A stretch of 64,000 nt of DNA from Halobacillus sp. Nhm2S1 (GCF_019599545.1 NZ_JAIEZV010000001.1:868001-932000); one strand, 5' to 3'; counted from the stretch's first letter, positions 8,058-16,240 are shown. A program made the numbers and translations. Notes: generated by a model not told the origin, from the letters alone.

Positions 8058-8296
8058 CTTTTCCGCCCCCTTATTTACATGTGAACGACTGCTATGAGAC
8101 TTCTCTCGTCAACTGTCCTGGTTCCTAGGCTTTTAACCCCCATTCAAATCGATGAACCTGATTAGAACATATCCACCATCCTGACACCAAGGTTACAGAA
8201 GCTATTTTTTTCTATACAACAAGGATAGCGAATTTTCATCGCTATTCCCTCAGGTAGTGGAATGATTTCATCTACGACCTAAGGAGGATAAAAGGA

Positions 8297-8401
8297 ATGC
8301 TTCAGGTTATAGATCTGCTTGCCTCTCTCATACGGCCCTGTATAAAAAAGGAGAATGACAATTTCTTGAAACCTTTTGAAAAAGGTTATCGTAACTTATA
8401 G
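8297..8401 (+). CDS. possible short upstream peptide, 34 aa
   Basis: ATG at 8297 follows AAGGAGG (8281-8287) at a nine-base spacing and opens a 34-codon frame (MLQVIDLLASLIRPC...) ending at 8401. Sixteen bases later the PH-like gene starts. The N-terminal half is hydrophobic and the C-terminal half basic. It could be a real small protein or a leader peptide for the downstream gene. An ECF-type promoter (8367-8393) lies inside its 3' end, so the downstream gene may also be transcribed without it. Confidence 0.45.
   Translation: MLQVIDLLASLIRPCIKKENDNFLKPFEKGYRNL
8367..8393 (+). promoter_or_regulatory. ECF-type promoter before the PH-like gene
   Basis: TGAAAC (8367-8372), 17 bases, then CGTA (8390-8393) matches the ECF consensus and has the same spacing as the sites at 4745-4773 and 32122-32148. 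The next start codon is at 8417, 24 bases after CGTA, with GAAAGGAGG between. Confidence 0.6.
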
Positions 8402-8416
8402 AAAGGAGGAACCGTT

Positions 8417-8869
8417 ATGTATTTCCCATCCAAAAGAAATATCTTTTATTCAATAACCGTCTGGGGCTTGATCCTTTTCATTTTTTTCATCTATCTGTTC
8501 GGAGGAGAACCCATCGGTTTTCAAATCATCACCTACCGTGATCCTTTAGGTTATGTGATGTCCGGAGGAATGATCGTTCTTTTATTATGGATCTTGTTCC
8601 GTACAGGTTACACCGTTAAGGACGGACATATGTACATTCATTCTGGACCGCTGCGAAAGAGGATTGCCATCGAGGATATAAAGAAAATCAAATCAACCAA
8701 GAGTCTGATCTCATCCCCTGCTTTATCCATAAGAAAACTCGAAATTCTTTACGGTGAATTTATGTTTACGTCGATTTCCCCAAAAGATGAACATAAGTTC
8801 CTCCAAGTTATGAAGAAGGAAAATCCTCACATTAAAATTGATCCCATGCTGACGCAGGAGAATAATTAA
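8417..8869 (+). CDS. PH-like domain membrane protein
   Basis: A 150-residue protein with two N-terminal transmembrane helices (about 10-28 and 48-66). They are followed by a cytoplasmic bacterial PH-like domain that begins GYTVKDGHMYIHSGPLRKRIAIEDI. This strand order (receiving strand, 'I.ED.I..I', short helix near KFLQVMKKEN) is typical of short bPH proteins. Their role is not established; many belong to envelope-stress regulons. The ATG at 8417 has AAAGGAGG upstream. The ECF-type promoter just ahead links it to the sigma factor at 4180-4719. Confidence 0.8.
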   Translation: MYFPSKRNIFYSITVWGLILFIFFIYLFGGEPIGFQIITYRDPLGYVMSGGMIVLLLWILFRTGYTVKDGHMYIHSGPLRKRIAIEDIKKIKSTKSLISSPALSIRKLEILYGEFMFTSISPKDEHKFLQVMKKENPHIKIDPMLTQENN

Positions 8870-8884
8870 GGCAGACTATTCCGA

Positions 8885-8914
8885 GCTCTTTCCAAGAAGC
8901 CTTCAGGAAAGAGC
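8885..8914. repeat. inverted repeat downstream of the PH-like gene
   Basis: GCTCTTTCC (8885-8893) pairs perfectly with GGAAAGAGC (8906-8914). It lies 15 bases after the stop codon. There is no T-run, so it is a weak terminator or an mRNA 3'-end structure. Confidence 0.5.
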
Positions 8915-9051
8915 AGGGGCCAACTCGATCAGTATGTACCAGAGAAAACAGAGAGTTTCCATGCTCATCATTCTTCAGACGGATTCGTTTCTTCCCCATG
9001 GACAAGTACTTACAGACAAGATTCAATTTAAGAAAAGGATTCCAACTCCAT

Positions 9052-9582
9052 TCAACCTAATGTTATGTCTTCAAGCTTTCTATATCTATTCGGACTACCT
9101 TCTTCATAAACTCTGACCCGGTCCACCTCAAACGCTGGGAAAGGACGAAACTCTTTATCCGCAGCCTTAGCCATATCGAACAGGTCTAGTTTAGATAAAC
9201 CATATGTCGTCTTTGCGAGCGTCAAATGAGGGACGAAATGTTTCAACTCAAAATAATCATCCACCTGCTTTGAAGTGGGTTCGGCGATTTGGACCATTTG
9301 TTTATGTAAGTCATAGACTTTTTCTGAACGCACACTCAAATAAAGCACGTCTTCTCCAAAAAAAGCGGGTCCTCCTAATTGGACACGAAAGGGATTGGTT
9401 CTCCGGCACGTTTCCCTCACTTGGTCCAACCATTTCCGGTCAGGGGTCAGACCTCCTTGAGCCTTTAACGTGATATGGGGCTCGACAACTTCTGTGATCG
9501 TATTTCCGCTCCACTTTTTTTGAAAGTGAATGACCTTCTCTTTGAAATCTTCCGGTGGTACCCAACCAATGAAATGCTGCAT
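9052..9582 (-). CDS. 2H phosphoesterase (2'-5' RNA ligase family)
   Basis: A 176-residue protein with the two HxTx motifs of the 2H superfamily: PHITL (about residues 35-39) and PHLTLA (about 113-118). The two histidines act together to cut 2',3'-cyclic phosphates or related bonds. Family members include RNA 2',3'-cyclic phosphodiesterase ThpR and YjcG. The protein starts MQHFIGWVPPEDFKEK. It precedes the small membrane gene at 9595-9777 in the genome but is read after it, 12 bases apart, so they are probably cotranscribed. The RNA substrate is not known. Confidence 0.88.
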   Translation of the reverse strand: MQHFIGWVPPEDFKEKVIHFQKKWSGNTITEVVEPHITLKAQGGLTPDRKWLDQVRETCRRTNPFRVQLGGPAFFGEDVLYLSVRSEKVYDLHKQMVQIAEPTSKQVDDYFELKHFVPHLTLAKTTYGLSKLDLFDMAKAADKEFRPFPAFEVDRVRVYEEGSPNRYRKLEDITLG

Positions 9583-9594
9583 GTTTCTCTCTCC

Positions 9595-9777
9595 CTACTC
9601 AGGTACGTATTTATATCTCGTCACATAGGGAGATCCCATCAAGCCTGCGATAAACAGACTTAAACCTCCCAATAGATTCAATGAATGATTTTCAAACGGA
9701 GATATCAATGAACTAAAAACCACTAAAGGAACAACGGTGATCATGATCACCAAAAAGACTGCCCACAACATTTGCAT
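9595..9777 (-). CDS. small two-helix membrane protein, 60 aa
   Basis: Two hydrophobic helices (about residues 3-24 and 35-50, with NLLGGLSLFIAGLMGSPY) and almost no loops. The start at 9775-9777 lies 14 bases after GGGAGGTG, a somewhat long spacing. It lies just upstream of the 2H phosphoesterase gene on the same strand. Function unknown. Confidence 0.65.
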   Translation of the reverse strand: MQMLWAVFLVIMITVVPLVVFSSLISPFENHSLNLLGGLSLFIAGLMGSPYVTRYKYVPE

Positions 9778-9877
9778 CGTGTCATCGTCCGCACCTCCCT
9801 ATCTTTACTACGATGAAGTGACCCCGGAAGTTTCATAGATTGGAAACAGAAAGCCGGTGGAACATTACTTATCCTCT

Positions 9878-10837
9878 TCAACCATCCATCCCGCTTCCTT
9901 CAACCACCGTTTCAGAAGATAGATTCGTCCACTCTTCTACCGGCATGTCCGGATGCTTTTCCATAAACTTTTTCATGATTTGATAACCGATCCGATATAC
10001 AGCTCTTGGCGCAATGTCCTGTTCTGGGTAACCATAAAAAAAGTCGGCAATGATCCGCGGGTCTTCAGAATCCGCATATTCAAGAAAAAGGTCCACGGTT
10101 TCTGATTTATACCTGCCCCGCAATGGCTCGGTAAATGAACTCTCCCCTTCTGGATAGACTTGCTTTGCAAAAAACTCTGCTTTCCCTTCAACTACTGTAT
10201 TCTCCCTAAGCGTATAACGCGGTTCATTCCTTTCGTTATAAACCGTATGATGGTATTCATGTGCAATCAGCTGTTTCAATGCTACTTCAGAAAAATTACG
10301 CCCTATCGTAATCAACATGAACTCTTCATTCCAGGTCACTCCAGATAGGTCATCGACACGACCCATACCGAACGTATTGTCCGGGTTGGTGGGAAAGACA
10401 TGGATATCCTTATCCCCACCTGGAAGCAAATCTACAGAATCTTGGATCGCCTTTTGAATGGTTTCTAGAATCATAGCCTCTTCCTTTTCTAAATACACCA
10501 ATGTCTTCTCGAGGGAACTTTTATTTTCAGGAGGTATGAAATGCCAGTCCTCCTCGCTGACGAGCGAATACCCTTCGTTTTCTCCGAAAGCCTGAGTGCG
10601 GAATGATTCTAGCACCGTGGAATGATAGATATCCTTTAAATCATCCGTATCCATTGCCCCTAAATAATTGCCGTACTCTTCTTCGTATGTAATGATTTCA
10701 AAATCCTGGTCTTTGTAGGAAAAAAATTTCGGATCTTCTTCCACGTACGCTTTTTCCTCGACAGAACAACCAGCAAGGACCCCCAGCCAAACAACCAGCC
10801 AGGTCATAATTCTCCTTGTGGTGGTCACACTATTCAT
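9878..10837 (-). CDS. DUF2268-type zinc protease lipoprotein
   Basis: A 319-residue lipoprotein. The signal peptide (about residues 10-22) ends in the lipobox LAGC, so the protein is anchored to the outer face of the membrane. The central HEYHH motif (LIAHEYHHTVYN, about residue 193) with the downstream EGKAEFFA segment gives an HExxH-like zinc site plus a third ligand, as in DUF2268 predicted Zn-dependent proteases. The N-terminal 100 residues have no recognised motif. The gene stands alone, 80 bases downstream of the DUF4097 gene on the same strand. The substrate is unknown. Confidence 0.88.
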   Translation of the reverse strand: MNSVTTTRRIMTWLVVWLGVLAGCSVEEKAYVEEDPKFFSYKDQDFEIITYEEEYGNYLGAMDTDDLKDIYHSTVLESFRTQAFGENEGYSLVSEEDWHFIPPENKSSLEKTLVYLEKEEAMILETIQKAIQDSVDLLPGGDKDIHVFPTNPDNTFGMGRVDDLSGVTWNEEFMLITIGRNFSEVALKQLIAHEYHHTVYNERNEPRYTLRENTVVEGKAEFFAKQVYPEGESSFTEPLRGRYKSETVDLFLEYADSEDPRIIADFFYGYPEQDIAPRAVYRIGYQIMKKFMEKHPDMPVEEWTNLSSETVVEGSGMDG

Positions 10838-10917
10838 TCAAGCTTCCTCCATTTCTCCTGTAGGAATGATGCCGACTAGAACAGGATGACAGTAAGGGTA
10901 TGTGTTAAGCCTCATTC

Positions 10918-11784
10918 CTATCCGACCTTCAAATCACCTGAGCTCGTCTCAGCCGTTAGATGGTACTCGCCATCCGCTTTTGTCCCCCGCACTTCATTGT
11001 CCTTTTTCACTTCATAGTCAAGACCCGTCCAGTTAATCTCTGCTTCTCCCGAATTCGATATATAATCGAGTTTACAAGAGGCCGGTTCTTCCTCATAGAA
11101 AAAGCGGATATCCCCGCTTGAAGTAGAGGCTTTCACATCTCCCAGCATCTTTGCTGCCTGGATGCGTATTTCCCCCGACGAGGACCCGAACACGGCTGTC
11201 CCGTAATTGAACTTCTCCCCAAACAATTCCCCGCTGCTTGTATGAATGTCTGAGTTCCCGCTCTGTACCCTTTTCAGTAAAACATCACCACTGGACGTTT
11301 GGATTTGCAAGTTCTCTTGAACGACATCCGCAATGGTCACATCCCCTGACCTTGAAGTAAGCGTAGAATGGTTGATTCTTAAACCTTCGACATCGATGTC
11401 AGCGGAGGTCGTTTCTATCATGAAAGAGCCAAGGGTTTCCGCTGGAACTTCGATGAATAGTTTCATATCTTTCCGCATTCGAATGCCGAACCGCGTCTTT
11501 TCCTCATTCACTCTCAAGGTCAAGTTCTCCCCTTGTCGATCATGGGAAAGAGTAAAGTGCTCCTTGTCTTTTTCATAGACCGTTCCGGTTAGATTGACAC
11601 TCCACTCCTCGCGGTCCACCTTCACCACTTCCACATCCACAGACGTCGATTCCACCTGTAGATTCTTAATTACACCTGCAAATCCTTCCAGCTCATGTAG
11701 ATGATAGGTCTTGCCTCCATTTGATCGTTGGTAGAGAAGTGCTATACCGACAATCGCTATGATCAAGATTAGTATAAGTTCCAT
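10918..11784 (-). CDS. DUF4097 beta-helix envelope protein (YvlB-like)
   Basis: A 288-residue protein with a short N-terminal hydrophobic anchor (about 2-17, LILILIIAIVGIALLYQ) and a long run of short beta-strand repeats. The recurring element is TSSGD or TSSAD: SRSGDV, TSSGDVLL, TSSGELFG, SSSGEIRI, TSSGDIRF, TSSGDLKVG. This pattern defines the DUF4097 right-handed beta-helix family. In B. subtilis the relative YvlB belongs to the SigW envelope-stress regulon together with the PspC protein YvlC; here PspC-like genes are elsewhere (31256, 38604). The role is probably structural or sensory at the membrane surface. Confidence 0.9.
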   Translation of the reverse strand: MELILILIIAIVGIALLYQRSNGGKTYHLHELEGFAGVIKNLQVESTSVDVEVVKVDREEWSVNLTGTVYEKDKEHFTLSHDRQGENLTLRVNEEKTRFGIRMRKDMKLFIEVPAETLGSFMIETTSADIDVEGLRINHSTLTSRSGDVTIADVVQENLQIQTSSGDVLLKRVQSGNSDIHTSSGELFGEKFNYGTAVFGSSSGEIRIQAAKMLGDVKASTSSGDIRFFYEEEPASCKLDYISNSGEAEINWTGLDYEVKKDNEVRGTKADGEYHLTAETSSGDLKVG

Positions 11785-11871
11785 AATCTATTACTCCTTT
11801 ATATTTCTTATGACTTCAGCCTCCCCTAAAAATTCGACAAAACTTTCCAATTCCCTTCCAACATCAGTAAA

Positions 11872-11899
11872 AATCCCTGGTCCATAACGACCAGGGATT
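11872..11899 (-). terminator. Rho-independent terminator
   Basis: The perfect 11-base arms AATCCCTGGTC and GACCAGGGATT have a six-base loop and are followed on the minus strand by T5. It ends the glycosyltransferase/acyltransferase transcript (13566 down to 11916). Confidence 0.9.
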
Positions 11900-11915
11900 C
11901 GTATTTTACCGCTCT

Positions 11916-12041
11916 TTATACGTGTTTGGTATGAACGTCCTCTAACTCGTATCCAATGTCCTTGTTCTCCACCTTCATATCCTCTAACTGGAATCTAGTA
12001 TCCCCGTTCTCCGTTTTAATGCCTTTTAACCCGAGGGCCAT
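11916..12041 (-). CDS. possible 41-aa peptide with duplicated motif
   Basis: The frame begins five bases after the stop of the CrtO-like gene and ends 17 bases before the terminator. It encodes MALGLKGIKTENGDTRF... and contains two copies of a 14-residue unit, KTENGDTRFQLEDM and KVENKDIGYELEDV. This duplication is not expected in non-coding DNA. The unit looks like one strand-turn-strand of a beta-helix. The ribosome binding site (AGAGG, only two bases from the ATG) is poor, so translation may depend on coupling to the upstream gene. Family unknown. Confidence 0.5.
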   Translation of the reverse strand: MALGLKGIKTENGDTRFQLEDMKVENKDIGYELEDVHTKHV

Positions 12042-12046
12042 GTCCT

Positions 12047-12493
12047 CTATCGCTTGAACACACGATCTTTCAACCTCATCAACCGAACGCGGTTATATCT
12101 TTGTACGATAATAAAAGGAAGGTTGAATAATAGAGCATAAGCGACCATAATCCAACCGGCCCACGGCGGGTTGAATAAGAAGAAAAAAGGAGCGGCGAGC
12201 ATTTGCATCCAGTGGGAGAGCTCCGATCGATTCGTCTGCTTCTCGAAACGCTCCCATTGTGACGGATTCCGCATATGAGCCGCTGACTTTTCCCTTCGAA
12301 ACCACTTTCTTGCTTCAGGGAGACGGTCTTTCCACTTTTTCACACCCAGCCGTTCATAATAATCATCCTGCGATTCCCACCTTTTCACACGGTATAATCC
12401 AGCGAAGGCATTCACAAAAGGATCCGGCACAATAGAGACGAGACCACTCACACCCAGGTGGATACAGAGCCAGGCGACTACATTAGCGACCAT
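12047..12493 (-). CDS. crtO: CrtO-like glycosyl-carotenoid acyltransferase
   Basis: A 148-residue membrane protein with an N-terminal helix, a basic central part (GVKKWKDRLPEARKWF), a short SELSHWMQML segment, a C-terminal helix and the conserved end NLPFIIVQRYNRVRLMRL. These blocks match the staphylococcal glycosyl-4,4'-diaponeurosporenoate acyltransferase CrtO, which attaches a fatty acid to the sugar of a C30 carotenoid. Its start overlaps the stop of the upstream glycosyltransferase (TAATG). The pair would finish a carotenoid ester, as in pigmented halophilic Bacillaceae. The other crt genes are not in this window. Confidence 0.72.
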   Translation of the reverse strand: MVANVVAWLCIHLGVSGLVSIVPDPFVNAFAGLYRVKRWESQDDYYERLGVKKWKDRLPEARKWFRREKSAAHMRNPSQWERFEKQTNRSELSHWMQMLAAPFFFLFNPPWAGWIMVAYALLFNLPFIIVQRYNRVRLMRLKDRVFKR

Positions 12494-13566
12494 TAGGAGG
12501 GACTCCTTTTCTTATCAACAATCGAACGTCCTTTCCATGTCGTTTCCTTCATAAAAAAGGTCTTCCACAAAGAGTAGGCAAAGACGAAGACGAAAAAGAA
12601 GAAATGCAATGGGAACAGGAGCACATCAAACCACCGGAAGTTCCCGATTTCCCTCCATGTTCGGTACAACCAAACGGCTAAGGCCATATAGCCAAGCATC
12701 CCCCACCAGCCCAGTGCAGGAAGATTTACCAAAAAGGAGAAAACAGCCGTAAGCCACACGACATTTGCAAGCGTCATGATGGGGGACGCTGTTTTAGCCC
12801 CTGTTGAAAAGCTTTTGGCCCACCCTTGAATCACGTGTTTCAAATCAGCGTCATACATCCGCATATTCAAAACCCCGCGCCCGCTATAGGCTTGTGTTTT
12901 TAACCCTTTGGAAGATGCCATTCTTGTAAACGCCAGGTGTTCGACGATCTCTCCCCGAATAGCTTCATGACCTCCAAGCTTCCAATAAGTATCAGCGCCG
13001 ATGACCAAGCAAGGGCCGAACCCGCCTTGTGTTCCGAGTTTGTCCTTGAAAACAGTCGTCAAACCGGAAGATGCCATAACGACCAGATGAAAAACACCGG
13101 AGAACTTTTCCCAAAACGAGCGCATCTCATGAAAAGGATGAACGGTCATGACCGCTCCTTCTCCGTCAAAAGCTTTCACCAAACGTTCTGCTCCTCCATC
13201 CGAAAACCATGTATCCGCATCAAGGAAAATGAGCGTTTTTCCTTTTGCTGCTTTCGCCCCGTTATAGCACGCCCAGGACTTGCCCATCCAAACGGGAGGT
13301 AAAGGAGGATTGCCCACCACTTGCACGCCAAAACTTTCCGCAACACCTCGCGTCGCATCCTCTGAATCATCATCGACAACAATGATTTCTCGTTCTCGGT
13401 CCTCAGATGCTATCGTCGGCAGCAGGCGCTTAAGGTTTTCCTCTTCGTTCCTCGCCGGGATGATCAATGTGTACATCTCTGTATTCTTACGTTTTTCTAT
13501 AGGAAACGATAATTTATGCCAAAAAAGGAGAAGGGTTGATAAAACAGCCAGAATCATCACCCACAT
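12493..13566 (-). CDS. crtQ: CrtQ-like glycosyltransferase family 2
   Basis: A 357-residue membrane-bound GT-A glycosyltransferase. After one N-terminal helix come the nucleotide-sugar motifs VVDDDSED and FLDADTWF (the DxD metal site), with ARNEEENLKRLLPT before them. Three or four C-terminal helices end the protein. The layout and sequence match CrtQ, 4,4'-diaponeurosporenoate glycosyltransferase. The GTWG-type downstream partner is a CrtO-like acyltransferase, which supports a role in glycosyl carotenoid synthesis. The ATG at 13564-13566 follows GGGAGGTGATCGGA; longer in-frame starts lack a ribosome binding site. A lipid other than a carotenoid as acceptor cannot be excluded. Confidence 0.78.
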   Translation of the reverse strand: MWVMILAVLSTLLLFWHKLSFPIEKRKNTEMYTLIIPARNEEENLKRLLPTIASEDREREIIVVDDDSEDATRGVAESFGVQVVGNPPLPPVWMGKSWACYNGAKAAKGKTLIFLDADTWFSDGGAERLVKAFDGEGAVMTVHPFHEMRSFWEKFSGVFHLVVMASSGLTTVFKDKLGTQGGFGPCLVIGADTYWKLGGHEAIRGEIVEHLAFTRMASSKGLKTQAYSGRGVLNMRMYDADLKHVIQGWAKSFSTGAKTASPIMTLANVVWLTAVFSFLVNLPALGWWGMLGYMALAVWLYRTWREIGNFRWFDVLLFPLHFFFFVFVFAYSLWKTFFMKETTWKGRSIVDKKRSPS

Positions 13567-13664
13567 TCCGATCACCTCCCTATGTACTTCCATTGTCACC
13601 TTAGAAACACTTGATTATACAAGGACAAGACAGGGTACAATGGTTATTAAAAAAAGAGGGTTCA

Positions 13665-14546
13665 ATGATGCTTAAGTTATGGATGGCACGATTACTGCGA
13701 CTTTTCCCCAATCAGGCAGAAAGAAACCTGATGGTCCCGTTTCAATATGTACATAAGAAAGTAGACCTGGTCGTCGATACCAAGGTGAAACCGACGCCCA
13801 TCAGCTTATACTATCCGGCTGCACCTGATGGGAAAAGGTTCCCCGTTTATATGAACATGCACGGAGGCGCCTTCATCATGAATGAAAAGAGAATGGACGA
13901 TCCGTACTGCCGTTTCCTTGCCAATGAAACAGGATGCGTCATCGTCAATGTCGACTATGCAAAAGCGCCTGAATATCCATTTCCAAAACCTGTCGAGCAG
14001 TGCTACGAGATTTACCGTTGGCTCAAGGCCCATGCAAAAGAACTTCAGCTGGATGCCGATCAAATGATGGTCGGCGGGCAAAGTTCAGGTGGGAATATGG
14101 CCGCTGCCCTTTGTCTTCTCTTAAAGGAGCGCGCTGAGAAACAGCCCCTTCTGCAAGTACTGTCCTATCCGATGCTAGACTTTGTCACTCCACACAGCGA
14201 TAAACCGGAACCGGATAAATGGCGGGCGAAGTATCCAGAGGCTGCTCATTTTCTCAACTATTGTTACGTTCCGGAAAAAAATCAAGCCGAGCACCCGCTC
14301 GCTTCCCCGGTTAAAGCAAAGAAGGTGGAGGGACTGGCTCGAGCGCTTTTCATTATTCCTGAATACGATGCTTTTACTATGGAAGGGAAAGCATACGCAG
14401 AAAAATTGAAACAAGCGGAGGTTGATGTAGACGTCAACGTTTTTGAAGGCTGCGCCCATGCTTTTACCCACCAGGGACCTCAGGATCAAGCAGAGGAAGC
14501 CTGGCGCCTCATTTCAAAAACGATGCGTCAGGTCACAGAATCGTAA
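13665..14546 (+). CDS. alpha/beta hydrolase, HSL-type esterase
   Basis: A 293-residue hormone-sensitive-lipase-family esterase. It has the oxyanion-hole motif HGGAF (MHGGAFIM, about residue 67) and the nucleophile elbow GGQSSGGN (about 142). The acid is in IIPEYDAFT, with the late histidine in GCAHAFTH. The enzyme probably hydrolyses short acyl esters in the cytosol. The start is one of two adjacent ATG codons at 13665 and 13668, after AGAGGG. It is divergent from the crtQO-like pair with about 100 bases between, and precedes another hydrolase gene. Confidence 0.9.
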   Translation: MMLKLWMARLLRLFPNQAERNLMVPFQYVHKKVDLVVDTKVKPTPISLYYPAAPDGKRFPVYMNMHGGAFIMNEKRMDDPYCRFLANETGCVIVNVDYAKAPEYPFPKPVEQCYEIYRWLKAHAKELQLDADQMMVGGQSSGGNMAAALCLLLKERAEKQPLLQVLSYPMLDFVTPHSDKPEPDKWRAKYPEAAHFLNYCYVPEKNQAEHPLASPVKAKKVEGLARALFIIPEYDAFTMEGKAYAEKLKQAEVDVDVNVFEGCAHAFTHQGPQDQAEEAWRLISKTMRQVTES

Positions 14547-14639
14547 CAAAACCAGACCGATTATCCTTTGCTCCCCCCTGCTTTTTGACTTATAATGACG
14601 ATTAGTGTCGTATTGAGTTTTATTAAAGCAGGTGATCCA

Positions 14640-15464
14640 TTGTTAGAATATAAAGTGTTAGGCTCCGACCCTTCCAAGGAGTATGTCATCTTCCTCCATG
14701 GAATCGGCGGAAGCGTCAACATCTTTTTTCCACAAATGAAAGCGTTTCGAAAATCTTTCAATATCATAGTCGTCAATCTGCCCGGTCACAAGAATTCACC
14801 AAGCGTGTCCAGTTACAAAGAGAAATTCTCCTTTGAAACCGTGACCGACGAAGTACTCGGGGTCCTTGATGATGTGGGTGTGGAGAAGGCCCATTTTGTA
14901 GGGATTTCTTTAGGTTCTGTCGTCATTCAACATGTCCTGTCCACCGCCCCACACCGTGTTCGAACGGCTGTCTTAGGAGGAGCGATCACACGGATCAATC
15001 TTTTGGCGAAGTTTCTTCTTATGCTGGGTACGATGCTTAAAAATGTTACCCCGCACTTGTATCTGTATTCCTTGTGCGCCCGCATTTTAATGCCCCGGAA
15101 GAATCACAAAGAGTCCAGAGATGCCTTTATCCATGAGGCTTCCCAAATGAAGAGGGAAGATTTCTTAGGCTGGTATAACATCGTCTATTCCGTTCCCGAC
15201 ACGTTTACACACGTGAATGAGAACGCTGCTTCTGTACCCAAGTTATACATCACAGGGGAAGGCGACCACATGTTTAGAGATGATGTGATGAAAGATACAC
15301 GGCACATGCCGAACACCTCTTTTCTCCTTTTATCGGAAAGCGGGCATGTCGTGAACTTAGATAAAACCGAATCATTTAACAAACTGGCCATATCCTTCAT
15401 TAAGTCGGAAGGTCAAATGGATTTGACGAACGTTACAGAGGAAGTCATCAACTCCAACCATTAA
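14640..15464 (+). CDS. alpha/beta hydrolase
   Basis: A 274-residue alpha/beta-fold hydrolase with the oxyanion segment FLHGIGGS (about residues 17-24), the nucleophile elbow VGISLGSV (about 87-94), the acid in ITGEGDHMF and the catalytic histidine in SESGHVVN. The start is TTG at 14640, seven bases after AGGTGA; a longer frame from 14595 has no ribosome binding site. TATAAT at about 14591 with TTTGCT 18 bases upstream may be its promoter. The family includes lactonases, esterases and haloperoxidase-like enzymes, so the substrate is open. It ends in a bidirectional terminator. Confidence 0.85.
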   Translation: MLEYKVLGSDPSKEYVIFLHGIGGSVNIFFPQMKAFRKSFNIIVVNLPGHKNSPSVSSYKEKFSFETVTDEVLGVLDDVGVEKAHFVGISLGSVVIQHVLSTAPHRVRTAVLGGAITRINLLAKFLLMLGTMLKNVTPHLYLYSLCARILMPRKNHKESRDAFIHEASQMKREDFLGWYNIVYSVPDTFTHVNENAASVPKLYITGEGDHMFRDDVMKDTRHMPNTSFLLLSESGHVVNLDKTESFNKLAISFIKSEGQMDLTNVTEEVINSNH

Positions 15465-15466
15465 AA

Positions 15467-15504
15467 AAAGCGCCGGCAGCATGCCAAGCGCTTTCTTTTT
15501 TATT
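15467..15504. terminator. bidirectional terminator
   Basis: AAAGCGC (15467-15473) pairs with GCGCTTT (15488-15494); an inner GGCA/TGCC adds stability. T-runs lie on both sides, serving the convergent genes at 14640-15464 and 15500-15715. Confidence 0.85.
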
Positions 15505-15715
15505 TCGACTCCCAACTCTTAATCAACCGGATGGCCCAATACAAAACAATCCAGGGAAGGACGTATTTTGTCACCCATTCCACAATTGCCATCAAGGAGA
15601 GCAAAATCCAATAAGGGTCCACTCCAAAATGAGGGAGCGTAAAATAAAGGACGACGATAAATGCCAAACCAATGATGATATCTTTCCACTCGATTCTCCT
15701 GCTCCCTACTAGCAT
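15500..15715 (-). CDS. small membrane protein, 71 aa
   Basis: A 71-residue protein with two transmembrane helices (about 12-30 and 34-62, with EWVTKYVLPWIVLYWAIRL). The start at 15713-15715 has only a weak AAGAAG upstream; a later start is possible. It lies 22 bases after the GNAT gene, on the same strand, and shares its terminator with the hydrolase. Function unknown. Confidence 0.65.
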   Translation of the reverse strand: MLVGSRRIEWKDIIIGLAFIVVLYFTLPHFGVDPYWILLSLMAIVEWVTKYVLPWIVLYWAIRLIKSWESK

Positions 15716-15736
15716 CCATTCACACTTCTTTCCCAG

Positions 15737-16240
15737 TTAAATTTTCTTGCAATATCTTAGCGACGTGTACTTTTCTGCTTTTTCACTTCCATAGCCTTTT
15801 TGTTTGTGAGAGAAAACGAACCCTTTGGCTTCATAAAAAGGAATGCCCTGATGGTTTCCTTCCTGTACAGAAACCCACAGCTTCTTCGCTCCATATTCTG
15901 CTTGTTGCTTTGTATAAGCTTTTAGAAGCTCAGTCCCAATCCCTTCATTTTTTCTGCCTGGATCCAGGTACATGACGTAAAGTTCAGAGGCATCTTCTGC
16001 AATCATCCCGCCCCCACACGCTCCGACAACCTCTTCACCGTCAACGGCGACGATATAGCCGCCCCATTCTTTTCCTGTCTGCGTGACCTCATCCATGATT
16101 CTTCTCTTTGTGTAAAACTGTTGAATGATCTCTTCTATGTAATCGGCGGGGTATAACTCCGCGTATGTAGTCCGATTACCTTCTGAACAGACCCGCACAA
16201 TTCCTTCCACATGCGCCGGTCCCGCTTTTAAGATTTTCAC
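15737..16240 (-). CDS. GNAT family N-acetyltransferase
   Basis: A 167-residue GCN5-related acetyltransferase. The acetyl-CoA loop is in RKNEGIGTELLKAY (about residues 103-116), with ELYVMYLDP just before it and the C-terminal VQEGNHQGIPFYEAKGF strand-helix after it. The GTG start at 16238-16240 is supported by AAGGAG ten bases upstream; a longer frame from 16270 has none. The layout resembles amino-acid or aminoglycoside-type acetyltransferases, but the substrate is unknown. Confidence 0.88.
   Translation of the reverse strand: MKILKAGPAHVEGIVRVCSEGNRTTYAELYPADYIEEIIQQFYTKRRIMDEVTQTGKEWGGYIVAVDGEEVVGACGGGMIAEDASELYVMYLDPGRKNEGIGTELLKAYTKQQAEYGAKKLWVSVQEGNHQGIPFYEAKGFVFSHKQKGYGSEKAEKYTSLRYCKKI

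Noticed and set aside
14595-14639. Longer start for the second alpha/beta hydrolase
   Set aside because: No ribosome binding site there; AGGTGA before the TTG at 14640 and the usual fold start support the shorter protein.
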